From Geosiphon pyriformis (lineage: Eukaryota; Glomeromycota; Glomeromycetes; Archaeosporales; Geosiphonaceae), in the NCBI GenBank assembly GCA_016748015.1, contig JAAOMT010000198.1, positions 176,894 through 240,893 on the forward strand: a stretch of DNA of 64,000 bases, written 5' to 3'. Shown one piece after another: positions 47,922-60,569 of this stretch (its first letter is position 1; the number at the start of each line of letters is the position of its first letter). The position numbers were made by a program, and so were the translations under genes. Under the pieces are notes generated by a model. The model saw only the letters and a program-made list of their open reading frames with translations. It ran no database searches and had not been told where the DNA came from.

Positions 47922-49216
47922 TTAATAAGGTGACCGAGGACGCGGGTAAGGATCGTAACGAGCTGTTGGCGGAGGGCGACGATCTCGATCATAAGCTCTA
48001 TCATAGGTTCGGTCGTATCCACGCTCGTATCCACGATCATATCCACGATCATAATAAGCTCTATCATACGCACGATCATAATAAGGATCACGTCCGTAAC
48101 CTCTAAGTGGTCTCTCATAACGATCGTATGGCCTATATTCATATCTAGGATCAAATCTGTCAACTCGACGACTTTCTAAAAACCATGAAATAAATTTATT
48201 GTATTGGTTTTATTTGCTCGAAATCTGAGGAAAAAAGAACTGAGAGCCAAACCATGTTCTTTACCTCTACGTTTAGGTGGGCCGTAGTATCGACCAGGTG
48301 TTGGGGTCCTAGCCTTGGAGCGGCGAGCCTTTTTAAGTATAAAAAGATGTTAAAGTCATTTATGATTTGTTTCTGAGTTGACATTTAAGGGAAGGGTAGC
48401 CTACTTTTTCAACGGTGATAACACGTCCGTGTATTTCTGTACCACTGAGGCCTTCTCTCGCGGCATCAGCTTCGTCAGTTGTGTCCATGGTTACAAACCC
48501 AAACCCACGAGATTCACGTGAATGCGGATCATACATGATTTGAGCTTTAGAGACCTTTTTAGGAATTTTGTAAACATTATCGCTTAAATATGGTGATAAT
48601 AATTGATTTAAATTTTTCTTAGAAAGTTAAAATGATCATTACCTTGCCATACTTTGTAAAGTATTCTTCCAAATCACGATCTTCAGTTCTGATCGATAAC
48701 CCGGTAACAAAAAGGTTATTACCGGGGTTCACATCTTCTTCCTCCGAGCTTCTACTATTAACGAAAGTTTTAGGAATAGCTCTAAAACTAAGTTGCAATT
48801 AAATCTTTGTCTAGTAAATCACAAAAATACCTTCTTTCTCGGGAAGAACGAGCCCTACGGGGAGACCTTGAATGAGATCTGCTTGTACTTCTCCTATCAT
48901 CACGTCTGTCGCTATGACGGTCATCATGCCTGTCATCATGGTGGCGATCACGGTGTCTATCCTCGCGGTCATCTCGGTGCCTATCTTCAGCATTATGTCG
49001 GTCATGATGCCTATCATCAAGACCACCTGGCGAGAAACTATCAGAACCATTTGCAGCTAACAACATAAGACAATTTTCAAAAAAATGGAGCATTATTAAT
49101 TTTTCAAAATTTCCAGTACTTTTGTGAATTTTAAATTAAACGATCTTGTCGTCATCATCAGAAAAAAGATTTTTCAAGGGTTCATAGCGATGCAACATAC
49201 CGTCTGCTTCACTCAT
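47922..49216 (-). CDS. TRA2: Transformer-2-like SR-type splicing regulator
   Basis: Tra2 proteins bind purine-rich exonic enhancers through one RRM and steer splice-site choice in the nucleus. Start ATG 49214-49216 gives MSEAD before the first intron. The second exon starts ANGSDSFSPGGLDDRHHDRH and is a long run of R/D/H repeats (RHDDRHSDRRDDRR) ending in a true RS segment, STSRSHSRSPRRARSSRERR. The RRM follows: NLFVTGLSIRTEDRDLEEYF (RNP2), KAQIMYDPHSRESRGFGFVT (RNP1) and GTEIHGRVITVEKARRSKAR, then TPTPGRYYGPPK, the linker typical of Tra2. The last exon replaces the usual second RS domain with YDR/YER-type repeats (GYDRGYERGYDRTYDRAYDR) and ends ARYDPYPRPRSPY. Stop TAA at 47922-47924. Four introns. 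The RD/RH bias of the first arm is unusual. Confidence 0.88.
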
Positions 49217-49759
49217 ATTTCTCAGCAAAAGTTTAAAGAAGCTATTAAAATAATTATATCAAGAGTGTGATAAAAGTTTGTAGGTGAACTTTCAGTTTTT
49301 CAAAGCTTTTTATGTAAAAAAAGCTTTACAAACAAGAAATTGTGTAGTTTGGAGAAAAGCAGACCCCAAAATAGTTTTTGAAACAAAGGGAAAAAATGAT
49401 AGCAGAATTTATTATTCCACTCGCCGAAAATCGATACTGTAATGGTAGTATAGTAGGCGACGTGGGTGCTACAGGCTTCTGTTTGTATTAGGATTCTTGT
49501 TCTGATTTGTGTGATATCAATGATTGATCTGCAAGATGATAAGATGATGCTGTTAGATGGAAGGTTCTTTAAATCACTCTATATCACTCTATGAAAGAAT
49601 TTTTTTTTTAATCCCAAGTCCCAGTGTGTCACATACACCCATTTAGAAACTATGGTTACAAAATCAATTATTTTCACTCTCTAAGTCATAATAAACATTT
49701 CAATTTAAATTTTGAGCTAAAAATTTTATTTCAGCCTCCTTCTTTTAAAGATGAAAATA
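49217..49759. other. Intergenic region between Tra2-like and COA8-like genes
   Basis: Promoter side of the Tra2-like gene and 3' flank of the COA8-like gene. No ORF of interest. A direct repeat ATATCACTCTATGAAAG / ATCACTCTATATCACTC occurs near 49575-49595. Confidence 0.5.
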
Positions 49760-50436
49760 TTATGATGTATTTTTTTGAAAGTAATTGATCGATGTATTTT
49801 TACATGATTTTTTAAAATGTTTGAAGGTAGCTTTAGCAGCTGGAAGTAGCATTACAAAATTCTCTTTCCACCATCGCTTATTATAAGCCATTTGACGTTC
49901 ATAAGCTTTGTCTAAAAATTCTTTATAGAATAAAGACATTTCTGAAGGTGTTGGCTTTTCACCAGTTTTTTTTATGACTAAACACACGATAAAAGGGTAT
50001 CAGCATACGAATTTAAATAATTCAGTAAAAGAGATTAGTTTGTTTATATGTCATTTTCATTTTTTAGAATAATCCAATATTGAAGTTGTTATTCACTTAC
50101 TTTGATTTTCAAATTCCTGTTTCTCCAAAATGAACAACTGATTATTACTTGACCAAAATTGCTGATTAAATCGGTCAACACGTTCTCTATGTAATCTCCA
50201 ATCACGATCCTTAAGATAATTTTATTAATTGAAAATACAAAACGTTAATAGTAACAGCAATCTTGAACAAAAGTTACCTCATTTGATTCTTTTTCCGCTA
50301 TATAATATTTAATGGGTCGCAGATTTGAAACCAAGTCAGGCGTACCAACAAAGTCTGATTTGGTAGAATTTGCATACTCGAAGGAAAAGAACTCCTTACT
50401 CTTAGCAAAATTTCCAACTATTTTAAGAGTCGCCAA
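49760..50436 (-). CDS. COA8: COA8/APOPT1-like mitochondrial cytochrome c oxidase assembly protein
   Basis: COA8 (apoptogenic protein 1) is a mitochondrial matrix protein that protects complex IV assembly. ATG 50434-50436 gives MATLKIVGNFAKSKEFFSFE, then KSDFVGTPDLVSNLRPIKYY and IAEKESNEV. This aligns with the human core [20 protein letters not shown]. After an intron: LKDRDWRLHRERVDRFNQQF and WSSNNQLFILEKQEFENQ, matching the NQQFWANQN..F.KEKEEF block. After a second intron: EKPTPSEMSLFYKEFLDKAY, ERQMAYNKRWWKENFVMLLP, matching the MADFYKEFL..N...H..YN..WYKRNF block. Stop at 49760-49762. The short basic/aromatic N-terminus could be a mitochondrial presequence. About 165 residues, which is normal. 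All three conserved blocks are present in order. Confidence 0.85.
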
Positions 50437-50962
50437 CGAAGGGAGAGTAAATATACATGGATTTTCCCTTTTTTTATCAAATTATTTTTCTAATTTAATG
50501 ATATTTTACCTTGGACCACAGTTGAAGGGTGATGTAGATTTTTAGGAGCGAACGCATACTTTAGTCGAAAGAAACCGCGCAAGGAATTGAGCATCTACAA
50601 ACCGGCCATTAGCTGACTCGTTTTGCTTATACCGCAAGATTTGTGATATCTGCTCTCAAAAATAAAAAGGACCAACTGTTTTGGAGAGCCAACGAAACTC
50701 CATTGTTCGTTTTCAATATGCTTGATTTGAACATTGAAAAGTTGGATTATAGTAATAGGAAGTAAAAATTATTAAAAATACTCGAGATCAATTTATATTA
50801 ATTGTTTCTGGAATGACCAGAATCTTTCCCGAACGGATTACGGTTATTTTATGGGTGCCATACACTCGGATGGAATATGATTCGCTTTCATTAGAATTTC
50901 CTAAGCTCCTAAAATATTAATAACCATGGATCGACTTGTTCAAAGAAATCGCGAAGTACACA
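50437..50962. other. Divergent promoter region between COA8-like and POM152 genes
   Basis: About 525 bp separate the two start codons, so both promoters lie here. No defined element is claimed. A short ATG frame from 50927 stops after 22 codons and overlaps the chosen POM152 start out of frame; it could be an upstream ORF. Confidence 0.45.
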
Positions 50963-53900
50963 ATGTCAATAGAACAAAACACACTATTAAGACGTCCAAG
51001 AGGAGGTGCTAGTCAAGAGCAATTTCAACCCTTCATATCAACTGCATTTATAAGTGCACCGACACAAAGACTTTGTGCCCTCTCTGCTTATGTTGTTATT
51101 TGGGCGATAAAAGTTTATCACTTGTTTCTTGGGGAGGTGTTTTTAGCTTCAAACTTACTTTCCTGTTGTGCCTTGGACTTGGTTTTTTTTGTGGTGCTGT
51201 GGGCCCTTCGAATACCGTGGCTTCAATTCCGGGGCCCATCCTTATTGCTTATCATTATATCCTCTTGTTTCCTGAATTTGACCTTATTTCATCCCCGCTG
51301 GGTAAGTTTTTCTTTGGGCTTAATTCGAAACTACTCTAGTCTTTATTTGGCACTAAAAGAGCGGTGAAAATTTAAATCAATTTCTCATAAATAAATCTGC
51401 TTTAATGTACATCTACCTATCCAACCTCTTTCATCATTACTCTTTCGAAAGCCGATTGATGTGGGATTGACTGCACCTATTAAAAATTTGGCGAGTTGGG
51501 GACCGATTTTTCGTAAGTTGATCATAATAATATATTCCTTCTGACAACAAATGTTTTTATAACTCTGAACCCTCTGACGCGTAACGTGAGCAAATCCCTG
51601 GCAAGCCAGGATAATTCCCTTCTGATTTGCATTGCCTGAATCAAAGCACTGCGCAGATTTAAGCACTCCTGTTATTGACAAACTAAATGGTTAAATAGTC
51701 CGGCAGCAATTCGCCAGATTTTGGGGCGATAAAGTGCGTGCTGTCAGCTCAGAAGATATCATCAAGATTAATGGTAAGGTTTCCTACTTATTAATTCAGT
51801 TCGTTGTCCTCCTTTACTCGTGTTCAATATTTAATATCTGTAAAGATGTCAGATTCAATTCCTCTCACATTAAGGGGAAGCACACTGTTCGATTTCTTCC
51901 TTTTGCGACGGCCAAAATCAATCCTGATGATTCCAAGCTCTGTTTGCAGAGGAAACCTCCACCAAAAAAATCAACCTCAACTGTTAATATTCCCATACTT
52001 TTTAACAAAACCATTCCAAGGGTCATTGAATATTCTCGCGTTGACCCTGAATCTGGAATCAAGATCCTACATAATTTTACTAAAAGAGATATAGAACTGC
52101 ACAGAATCATTGACAAAATACAAAATATAGCCTACGTGTTTATCCCTGTACAAGAACCGGGGGTTTATCGTCTTGAACAGGCCTGGGATTGGGATTGGAT
52201 TAATATTAAACTTTACCGACGCGAGGAAATAATTGCCTATTGTCCCGATGGCAGATTTTCTTCTGATGTTGGCCCAGACAGATGTCTTGACGATATTATT
52301 CCTGTTGAATTGATTTTACAAGGTGTTCCTCCTTTCAATGTTTACTATGAGCGAATTATAGGCGATACAACCGTCAATATGACAATTGATGGGATAACAC
52401 CCGAAAATGACGTTGTTCCAATTCGAAATTCTCAAGCTCCAGTATCGGCTGGGTATCAATGGGCTCGTGACCAAACAGTTAAACTTCCGATGAATTTGAC
52501 ATCAGAAACAGCCACTGAATACTCTTTAAAAATATTGCATGTTCGGGACTTCTTCAATAACACTCAAACCTATATCAATAGGAAAGACACTAGTGACGTT
52601 ATAAAATTTTTGGTTCACCCTCGTCCTTCAGCAAGGTTTCAATCTGATTCAACAATTAAAATCAAGCCCGGAGATTCCCCTAACATAGCAGTGGATTTAC
52701 ATGGCCAAGGTATGATGAAATAGAAACTTTTTTCTTTAGATATTTTGCACTCCTGATGCTGAGATAATCATTATATTATTTCTGCTGTCTTTTTCTCGAG
52801 CAGGCCCTTGGCGACTTCTAGTTGGATATTGGGCCGAAGATATTTCCCAAGGATCTGATAGCACTTCCACCAATACGAATGATACCCTCGAGTTTTTCTT
52901 GGAAAAACCTTCTGATGATATGATTACTGTAAAAAAACCAGGCCTATACAAATTACTCTCTGTTTCAGATGCTTTCTGTCCAGGTCAGATCTTGGCACCC
53001 TCTAGCTGTATTGTATTGGAAGTTCTTCCTCCCTCTGTCAAACTTGAATCAATTCCAATACCCGCTGGAGATTGTCCTGGGGAAATCGGCTTAGAAGTAA
53101 TCATGACACTTACTGGGTCACCTCCATGGTAATAACGTAGAATAAAAATTGGATCTTTTATTAAATGTATTTCTCACACTAGTTTTTTCAGGTTGCTCGA
53201 GTACTCGATTGTACATGAGGGCAAAGAAAGATCTATTCCCGTTCACATATTTAAATCCCGCCACTCCTTTACCATCCAACCAGAAACTTCAGGTCAACAC
53301 GATTACAAATTCAAGCGTTTAAGTGACTTCTATTACCGAGAAGGTATAGAAATCGGTCATACAGTGTCTCAGGTTGTTCATCCCAAACCTGATGCTATTC
53401 TTCGAGCTATACCTGGTAATCAATTGAACACCTGTGTGGGTAGTCAGGTGGATTTGGATGTCAAATTCTCAGGAACAGGGCCATTCACGTTGACGTTAGT
53501 CATCGACTTCTTTTTTACTTTTAACTGACATGGTATTATAATTCATTATTTTATTAATATCTTCATACTTTTTATTAGATATGATGTACTGTTCAATCGT
53601 CAAAAGAATATATTCACAATTGGTGATATTCAAGGACCATATTATGTTATTACCTCCCCACCTTTCGATAATCCCGGCACATATACAGTAACTCTGGAAA
53701 AAATAAAAGATTCAAAGGGTTGCAGTAAAATTCTGAAAGCTTCAGACGATATTATCATAAATGTTATGAAAGAGAGACCTTCGGTGGGATTTAGATTGGA
53801 AAATGAAGTTGTTACTTTTCTTGAAGGCGATTATGTTGATTTGCCGCTTCAACTCACTGGGAATCCATCATGGGAAGTGTCTTATCGATACCATGCCAGC

Positions 53901-55477
53901 ATAGACAAAGATATAACTATTGTACAACTAGAGGATCCGAACTCCCATCTGAAGGTTAACCAACCAGGGCAATACGAGCTATTAGAGGTTAAAGACCTTT
54001 ATTGTTATGGGAAAGTAATTCCTGAATTAAAATACGCCAATGCTAGCTGGCTGCCTCGACCCATCTTAAACATAGCCGAAGGTGAAGCCGAGCTCTTAAA
54101 ACCAGGATTTTATCAAAGAAGAAATGTATGTGAAGGGACTGAGGATAGTGTAGGCGTAATTTTGCAAGGTCGAGCTCCTTGGAGTCTAGAATATAGAATC
54201 CAGGCAAATGGCAATTATTCACAAAAACGAGAAGTCGTAGGTGGTTCAACAACTCGAATTCCTCTGCTTACCAAGTTACCTGGAAGATACCTTTACGAAT
54301 TTCAAAAATTATCAGATGATATATACACTACACCACACAACATATCTTTGACACTTGAACAAATTGTTATTAAAAATCCAAGTGCAAAATTTTTGCCTCG
54401 GAAAAGAGATTTTCATCATTGCGTCGGCAATGCTTTGAGTGAGGAAGAATCATTAGTTGTTGAACTTGAGGGCATGACCCCCTTCACTGTTTTATTTGAA
54501 ATTAGACATCAAAGTAGTAACCAGGTCGAAACTGTAACTGTTGACGAAATTTATACTACAACTTTAAAATTTCGTCCAAGGACGAAATTCCCATTGATTG
54601 GAAAGTATACGATCACTATACTTCATATTATCGATTCACACCATTGTGGACAAACTCCAGAAGGCCCTGATGTCAAATTGGAGTTGAATGTTTCTGATCT
54701 TGCTTCAATTGAGAGATTATTTTCTCCAGAGATTCATTGTGTTGGTGATTTATTAGTGTATTCTTTGAAGGGTAACTTCCATTTTTTTTTGATTTCTCGG
54801 TTTCCATTTTTCGTTTTTAATAAAATTTTACGTTCTCTTGGCCTACAGGAAGTCCCCCATTTAATATAACTTACACATATAACGGTGAAATCAAATACGC
54901 CTTCTCAGAAACTTCCGTGTTTACTTTTGGTGCTGATAAGCCAGGAAATATGACCATCACTAAAGTATGTCAACAGGCAGATATGTGCTGTGGATATCCT
55001 GTTGACTTCAATGAAGTAATTTATGATCTTCCAACCGCAATTGTTTCGGAGGGCAAAGATATTATCTCGGACATAAGAGAAGGGGATAAAACCGAAATTA
55101 TCGTCAACTTTCTGGGTGAGTATACGCAAATTTTTCATTTCTTCATTTTATCATTTCCAATTATAATGTTATCTGCCTATATATATATAGGAATACCACC
55201 TTTTCGCTTCACCTACACTCGTAGTGAAATATTACCAAACGGAAAAAAGGGAAGACCTGGTCGAGTAATTGAAACACAAGATATAATTAATGTTCGTGGA
55301 TATCAACATTCCATATTTACAGCACAACAAGGTAAATTCTTATAAACCTATGATCAAATTTCAAAGATTCAAAAGGCTAAACACTCATTTATTAACATAG
55401 GTGTATTCCAAGTGACCCATGTAGCGGACAAATATTGTGAATATCCACGTGATATTAATAAAAATCATCTAGACTAG
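50963..55477 (+). CDS. POM152: Nuclear pore membrane ring nucleoporin POM152
   Basis: Pom152 spans the pore membrane and forms the lumenal ring with a string of Ig-like folds. ATG 50963 gives MSIEQNTLLRRPRGGASQEQ, then PFISTAFISAPTQRLCALSA, the conserved APTQR lead into the first membrane helices, and VVLWALRIPWLQF before the last helix. A poorly resolved stretch (51310-51770) contains short exons, the last reading FWGDKVRAVSSEDIIKIND. The lumenal part starts SSHIKGKHTVRFLPFATAKI. Repeats follow, each with an LxGxPPW/F-type strand and a Y.l..v.D..C motif (LQGVPPFNVYYE, LTGSPPW, FSGTGPFTLT, LTGNPSWEVSYR, LQGRAPWSLEYR, LEGMTPFTVLFE, GSPPFNITYTY, FLGIPPFRFTYT). The end is THVADKYCEYPRDINKNHLD with TAG 55475-55477. 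At least nine introns. The start could be slightly further upstream. Confidence 0.88.
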
Positions 55478-55859
55478 ATTATTATATTAGCTAATTGAAA
55501 CCTAAATTGGGAACAGTAGCCGTTTCTTTCCAAAACTTGATGAAATTAATCACTGGAATAAGATCCTAACATCTCAAGATTTTCTAGGGATTAATTATTT
55601 ACTAAATTTAAAATTAACATACTGTCAAAATTAAATAAAGAAGCCATGAGTTTGATCGCAAGAGTCAAGTTAAATTCTAACACCTAATTTATCTACTTTT
55701 AATTTAGTAAACATTCAATTTTCTAACTAATTCATCTCCATAAATATATTTAAAAAATCTCGCTATGTATAGTTTTGGATTTATAATAAAAATGCATATA
55801 CAATAAAATTCATCACATCAATTAGTCTGATTGGTTTTTAAAGTCTTCCAGATGGCAGA
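55478..55859. other. Convergent 3' intergenic region
   Basis: 382 bp between the stop codons of POM152 (plus) and the Ca2+ ATPase (minus). It is AT-rich and must hold both polyadenylation regions. No ORF. Confidence 0.6.
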
Positions 55860-58800
55860 CTAGTTGCCATTTCTCCTAGCCATGTGGACAATATCGGAAA
55901 ATGATTTTTTGTTGCCAAGAGAGTTTTTTCTTGGTTTTCGGAGTGCAGAAAACACTGCAAGTTGATTGCGATGTTTAATTTCCTTACGAACATCCGTAAT
56001 GGCAGATTCCCATCTCATCTCAGAATGGGTGACCAAAGGTTTCCGTTCTTCGTTGAGAATGGCGTCGGGGACACAGCTATTTGGAAGGAAACGAATGATT
56101 ATGCCGACTGGGATTGAAAGGAATCCGATAAGTACGGTAGTAATCCATTGATACAAATTAAGACTTGTAGTTCCAAACGCCACACCACCATATTGGACAA
56201 TAAAGAATTGTCCAGCAATGACGACAATCTGAATTATAATAAAAACGTGATTGTGCAATATATTATGGAATATATTCAAGTGATCATCGATTCGTCGGCA
56301 ATTAAGTTCATTGAACACTTGTAGAAAAACGAACGTATTAAAAACAAGAGTTCTAAGCACAATTTTATCGTGCTTGCTATCGTCGAGATGGAATATTGCA
56401 GGTCCCTGATTAAGGAGGGCTAAATTGATGAAAATCTGGAAAGTGGCCTGTCCGATAATCATTTTCCACATACGATAACTAATTAAGGAAGCCGTCTTTT
56501 CCGTTGGATACCGGTTAAGGAGTTCATCGGTAGGTGGTTCGGTAGCTAATGCAAGTGCAGCAAGAGTGTCCATAATAAGATTGACCCAAAGAAGTTGCAC
56601 AGCAGAAAGCACTGATTCATTATCGTCGCTCAAGACAGCACTGGTGAAGGAAAGGACTACGGCTGTGATGTTGACGGTAAGTTGAAATTGTAAAAACTTT
56701 CGTACTGAATCATTGACTGCACGACCCCATCTCAAAGCATTGACGATAGAATTGAAGTTGTCGTCCATTAAAATAATCGAGGAAGCTTCTTTTGCAACCT
56801 CAGTACCAGTTATCCCCATACTGAAACCAACGTCTGCCATTTTCAAGGCGGGACCATCATTTGTGCCATCCCCAGTAACTGCTACAACTTCGTTCAGTTC
56901 CTGCAAGCACTTGACCACAATTGTTTTATCAGTCGGAGACGAGCGAGCAAGCACTTGGAGACGTGGTACCATCTTTATTTGCTCCTCATGAGAAAGAGCA
57001 CGAAATTCTGGGCCAGTAATTGCAATCCCTTTGTTATAAATTCCAGCTTCTTTAGCAATAGCTTTAGCAGTAGCAATATTGTCTCCCGTAATCATCCTCA
57101 CATAAACGCCAGCCTTCCTGAATGCTTCGACAGATTTAATAACACCTGGACGTAAAGGATCTTGTATTCCAACAATTCCTAAACAAATCAAGTTATCATT
57201 CGGAGGGTTTTCGTCATCAAATTTTGCAAACTCAGCACCAGATACTTCACGATAAGCGAGGCAAATTGTGCGCAGAGATTTGTTCGCAAAGTTAGTTATG
57301 ATTGTGTCAAACTTTGATCTTGCTTGCTCATCCAACTTTTTGTTACTTCCATCACCTTCAACGTATTCAGTGCAAGAAGCCAATACAATCTCTGAGGCTC
57401 CTTTGACGTAGATACGGTATTCCGCGTTATCACTGGACGAAATTTTGACAACAGTTGTCATGGACTTTTTCTTTGAGGCAAAAGGATAGACTTTAACAAC
57501 TTCTAAAGAGTTCCTTATTTCTCTATAATCTACGCCAAGATCTTTGCTAAATCCAAGCATAGCACACTCGGTTTTGGAGCTTACAAAAATGTGATTGAAT
57601 TAGTACAAGTCATAGTTTAATACAAAAAGATCAACCATTTTGAACTAAAGACATACCCAATAAAATCCACCTTGTCATTTTCATCTTTCCCTTCGAAGGC
57701 CGAGGAATTAATGGCTATAGCTTCCATAATGAGGTTGAAAGTCGAGGGATTGACTTGTTTTTTCCATTCGGGTATCTCTGATTGACTTTCGAAAGTCTTT
57801 TGAGCAAGAACACCTTGTACAACTGTCATCTTATTTTGAGTCAATGTGCCGGTCTTGTCAGAGCAAACCGCAGTAGCGTTACCCATTGTTTCGCTGTTTG
57901 AATTGAATAATGAATTAAACCAAAAATATTCAGTTTTTTGAGAAAGTGGTAAACTTAATCATACCATGCGGATAATACACGGACTAAGTTGTTATCTTTC
58001 AACATTTGAGTTGTGGCATAAGCAAGAGCGAGGGTAACCGCCATGGGTAACTTTAAATTCAAATGATTAGCTAAGCAGAGAATAATAAGAGCAGAAATTT
58101 GAAAATTTGAAAATCAGACCTACCCCTTCGGGAACTGCTACAACAACAATGGTAATTGCTTGGATAAAAATTTGAACAAGTGCAGCAAGAATTGTTTCAA
58201 AGTCAGGAAAGTGGTCAGACATAGCACCTGCGATGAAAAACTTGAGGGTCAGAGTGCTAAGAGAAACCCAAAGCGAAATAATAAATGTTAGTTAATATTC
58301 AAGATTGTTATAATAAATAGTAAAATCATTTGGCCTCAAAATGACCCACATTAACATGAGGAGCGCAGCAGATATGCCTAATCTTGCGATGTGTTCAGCA
58401 AGTATGTCCAGCTTCATTTGAAGAGGGGTCTCGTGATTTTCGTCGCTACGAAGAGCCTAAATTCAAATTCAAATTCAAATCCAAATACGTAAGATCTCTT
58501 GAATATTATGAAAAAAGTTTTCACGAAGGCCCACTCACCATCATAGTTTTTCCGAAGAAAGAATTTTGACCTATTAAACAGTATAAGATATTATGATCTT
58601 TAAAATTGAATTAATCAGAGATTCCTACTTACCAACAGCAATTACGACAACCTTTCCAACTCCTTCAAGGACTTTGGAACCACTCAAAACGAAAGGATCA
58701 CCACCAGATTCTAGATCATTCTTTTTCATAGTGTCTGATTCTCCGGTAGCACTCGATTCATCACAGGTTAAATTATGTCCACTCAAAAATATTCCATCAA

Positions 58801-59867
58801 CAGCGACAATATCACCTGGTTCAAGAAGCTATGTTTACGAAAAATATTATGTTATGATATAGTAAATAAAAAAAATTAGATGCAATAAAAATGGATAGGA
58901 GAAATATATAAATTTTTTATGCAAGGTATTACCAAAATGTCCCCAACATTAACTTCGTGAACAGAGATTTGTTGTTCCCTGCCATCACGTATGAGCTGAG
59001 AGAGAAAGATAATAAGAGTAAAAAATAGATAAACAAATTTTTATTATCCATGTACCTCGACATCACATTTACCTTAACAGAACGATCTTCTTTTTTCGCA
59101 TTTAACTTTTTGAATTGTTTTTCTTTTTGATAATCATTAATAGCGTTAGTAAAAACAACAGCTGCCACGGCAGTAAGAATAGCAACACCTATCGTAAAAA
59201 GATGATTAGAATATAGGTTCATCCAATAGCAATTAAGGATCTATTAAAAAAAGCACCTTCAACCCAACCAACACGTGGTTCTCCTTCAGTATGACGGGAA
59301 GAATAATCTTCGCTGATACCAACAGCCAGAGAGAACAAGGCTGCGATACTCAGCATGACTACAAAGGTAACAAGTTGTTTAAGATGTTTTTTAAAATTAA
59401 TCATGAGATATCGACATTGCCTTGATCAAAAATTTAACCATTAGATAGTAAGAAAAACTTACTCAAAGTTTTATCCTGATAAGCGTCCCATATTAAAGAA
59501 ATTAGAGATCTTTGCGCGACATCTGGTAAAACCTTTAAAAAAGGGATGATTTGATTGTCAGTTGAAGGACAATTTAGGAAGCTGTCAAAATTATCGATGA
59601 TGAGATATCATGTACATTTTTTCCATAGTATTTTCGCCTTTCTTTAAAAGGACCACTTTTTGAATCATCTAGGCCTTCATCAGAGCTCAACCCTACGGAA
59701 GGGTCTACCCGCAAACCCTGTAAAATTCGTTTGGTTCCGCCATATTCCTCCAACAATTCGGGATCTTTAGGGTCTACTAATTTGGCTAGTTGTTCTGGTG
59801 TAAATGCGAATGATTCTCCTTCCTCATTCAACAAACGTTCCTCTTCGTGATTTTGATGAGGTGGCAT
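55860..59867 (-). CDS. PMC1: PMCA-type calcium-transporting P-type ATPase (PMC1-like)
   Basis: This P2B ATPase pumps Ca2+ out of the cytosol; in fungi it usually sits in the vacuole or plasma membrane. Start ATG 59865-59867 gives MPPHQNHEEERLLNEEGESF, then AFTPEQLAKLVDPKDPELLE, ILQGLRVDPSVGLSSDEG and ERRKYYGKNV. Membrane helices follow (LVTFVVMLSIAALFSLAVGI; IGVAILTAVAAVVF), then the actuator domain split by introns. The phosphorylation site is DKTGTLTQNKM at about 57830. The large last exon (57560 to stop 55860-55862) has KGASEI, RMITGDNIATAKAIA, TGDGTNDGPALKMADVGFSM, GTEVAKEASSII and QLLWVNLIMDTLAALALATE, plus the final helices. The C-terminus WESAITDVRKEIKHRNQLAV then FSALRKPRKNS is basic-amphipathic and may be a calmodulin-binding autoinhibitor. 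About ten introns; complete length about 1,100 residues. Confidence 0.92.
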
Positions 59868-60569
59868 TTCGGAAACTTTTCTAACAACAGAATTTCTTAT
59901 ATATTAGATAAATAATGAGCCTGCTTTTTCTTGAATAACATATATAGACAAAGCAAAATAGCCGAATTAATGGGACACCAAGATTTTCAATATTATTTTA
60001 AGCTCTCTGGTACTTAATGAACTTACCGTCAGCGAGAGATAAAAATTAATGATTCCTCGGAAGAGATATTGGACAAAAAAAAGTGTTTACAAGGATATTT
60101 AATTAAATTTTTGATGTGGAACATGATTACAATGCAAAAATTAAAGTAAATTTGCTAACAATATATGGTCATGATCTGTTTTAAATTCAATTATATATAA
60201 TTGGTGAAATTCATGATTTCACGATTTACGTACAATTGATAACTGCTTGTTGTGTTTAGTGCAATCGGCCGATGATACATTAAATTGTTCCCGGGCTTAA
60301 AACTTTCCAGAATTCTATGGTCGAAACAGTTTTTATTCTAGAAATGGTTATATTAACCAGATCATGCAGAGTAAATTGGTCAACTTATTCGTTATTTATT
60401 AGAGTAGAATCATAATGATATCACTTAGTAGAATTTATTTTAGCTTTTTCTGTAAATTAAATTGAAAAAAATTTGTATGAATATGCTAAGGAACATTCTA
60501 AATATTAATTTGACTACAATTTTCAATTTCAGCTACGACATATAGATATCAATGATAACGTCTTTGAAT
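59868..60569. other. Intergenic region between Ca2+ ATPase and PUS4 genes
   Basis: Promoter side of the ATPase gene and 3' flank of PUS4. AT-rich, with no ORF, repeat or RNA gene recognised. Confidence 0.5.

Noticed and set aside
47702-48163. Minus-strand ORF with DMI/IVD repeats
   Set aside because: Out-of-frame reading of the YDR-repeat exon of the Tra2-like gene.
48793-49068. Plus-strand His-rich ORFs
   Set aside because: Antisense of the RD/RH repeat exon of the Tra2-like gene.
51385-51681. Minus-strand ORF inside POM152
   Set aside because: No similarity to any family; lies over the unresolved POM152 intron/exon stretch in the opposite strand.
56713-56991. Plus-strand ORF within the Ca2+ ATPase
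   Set aside because: Antisense shadow of the large conserved ATPase exon.
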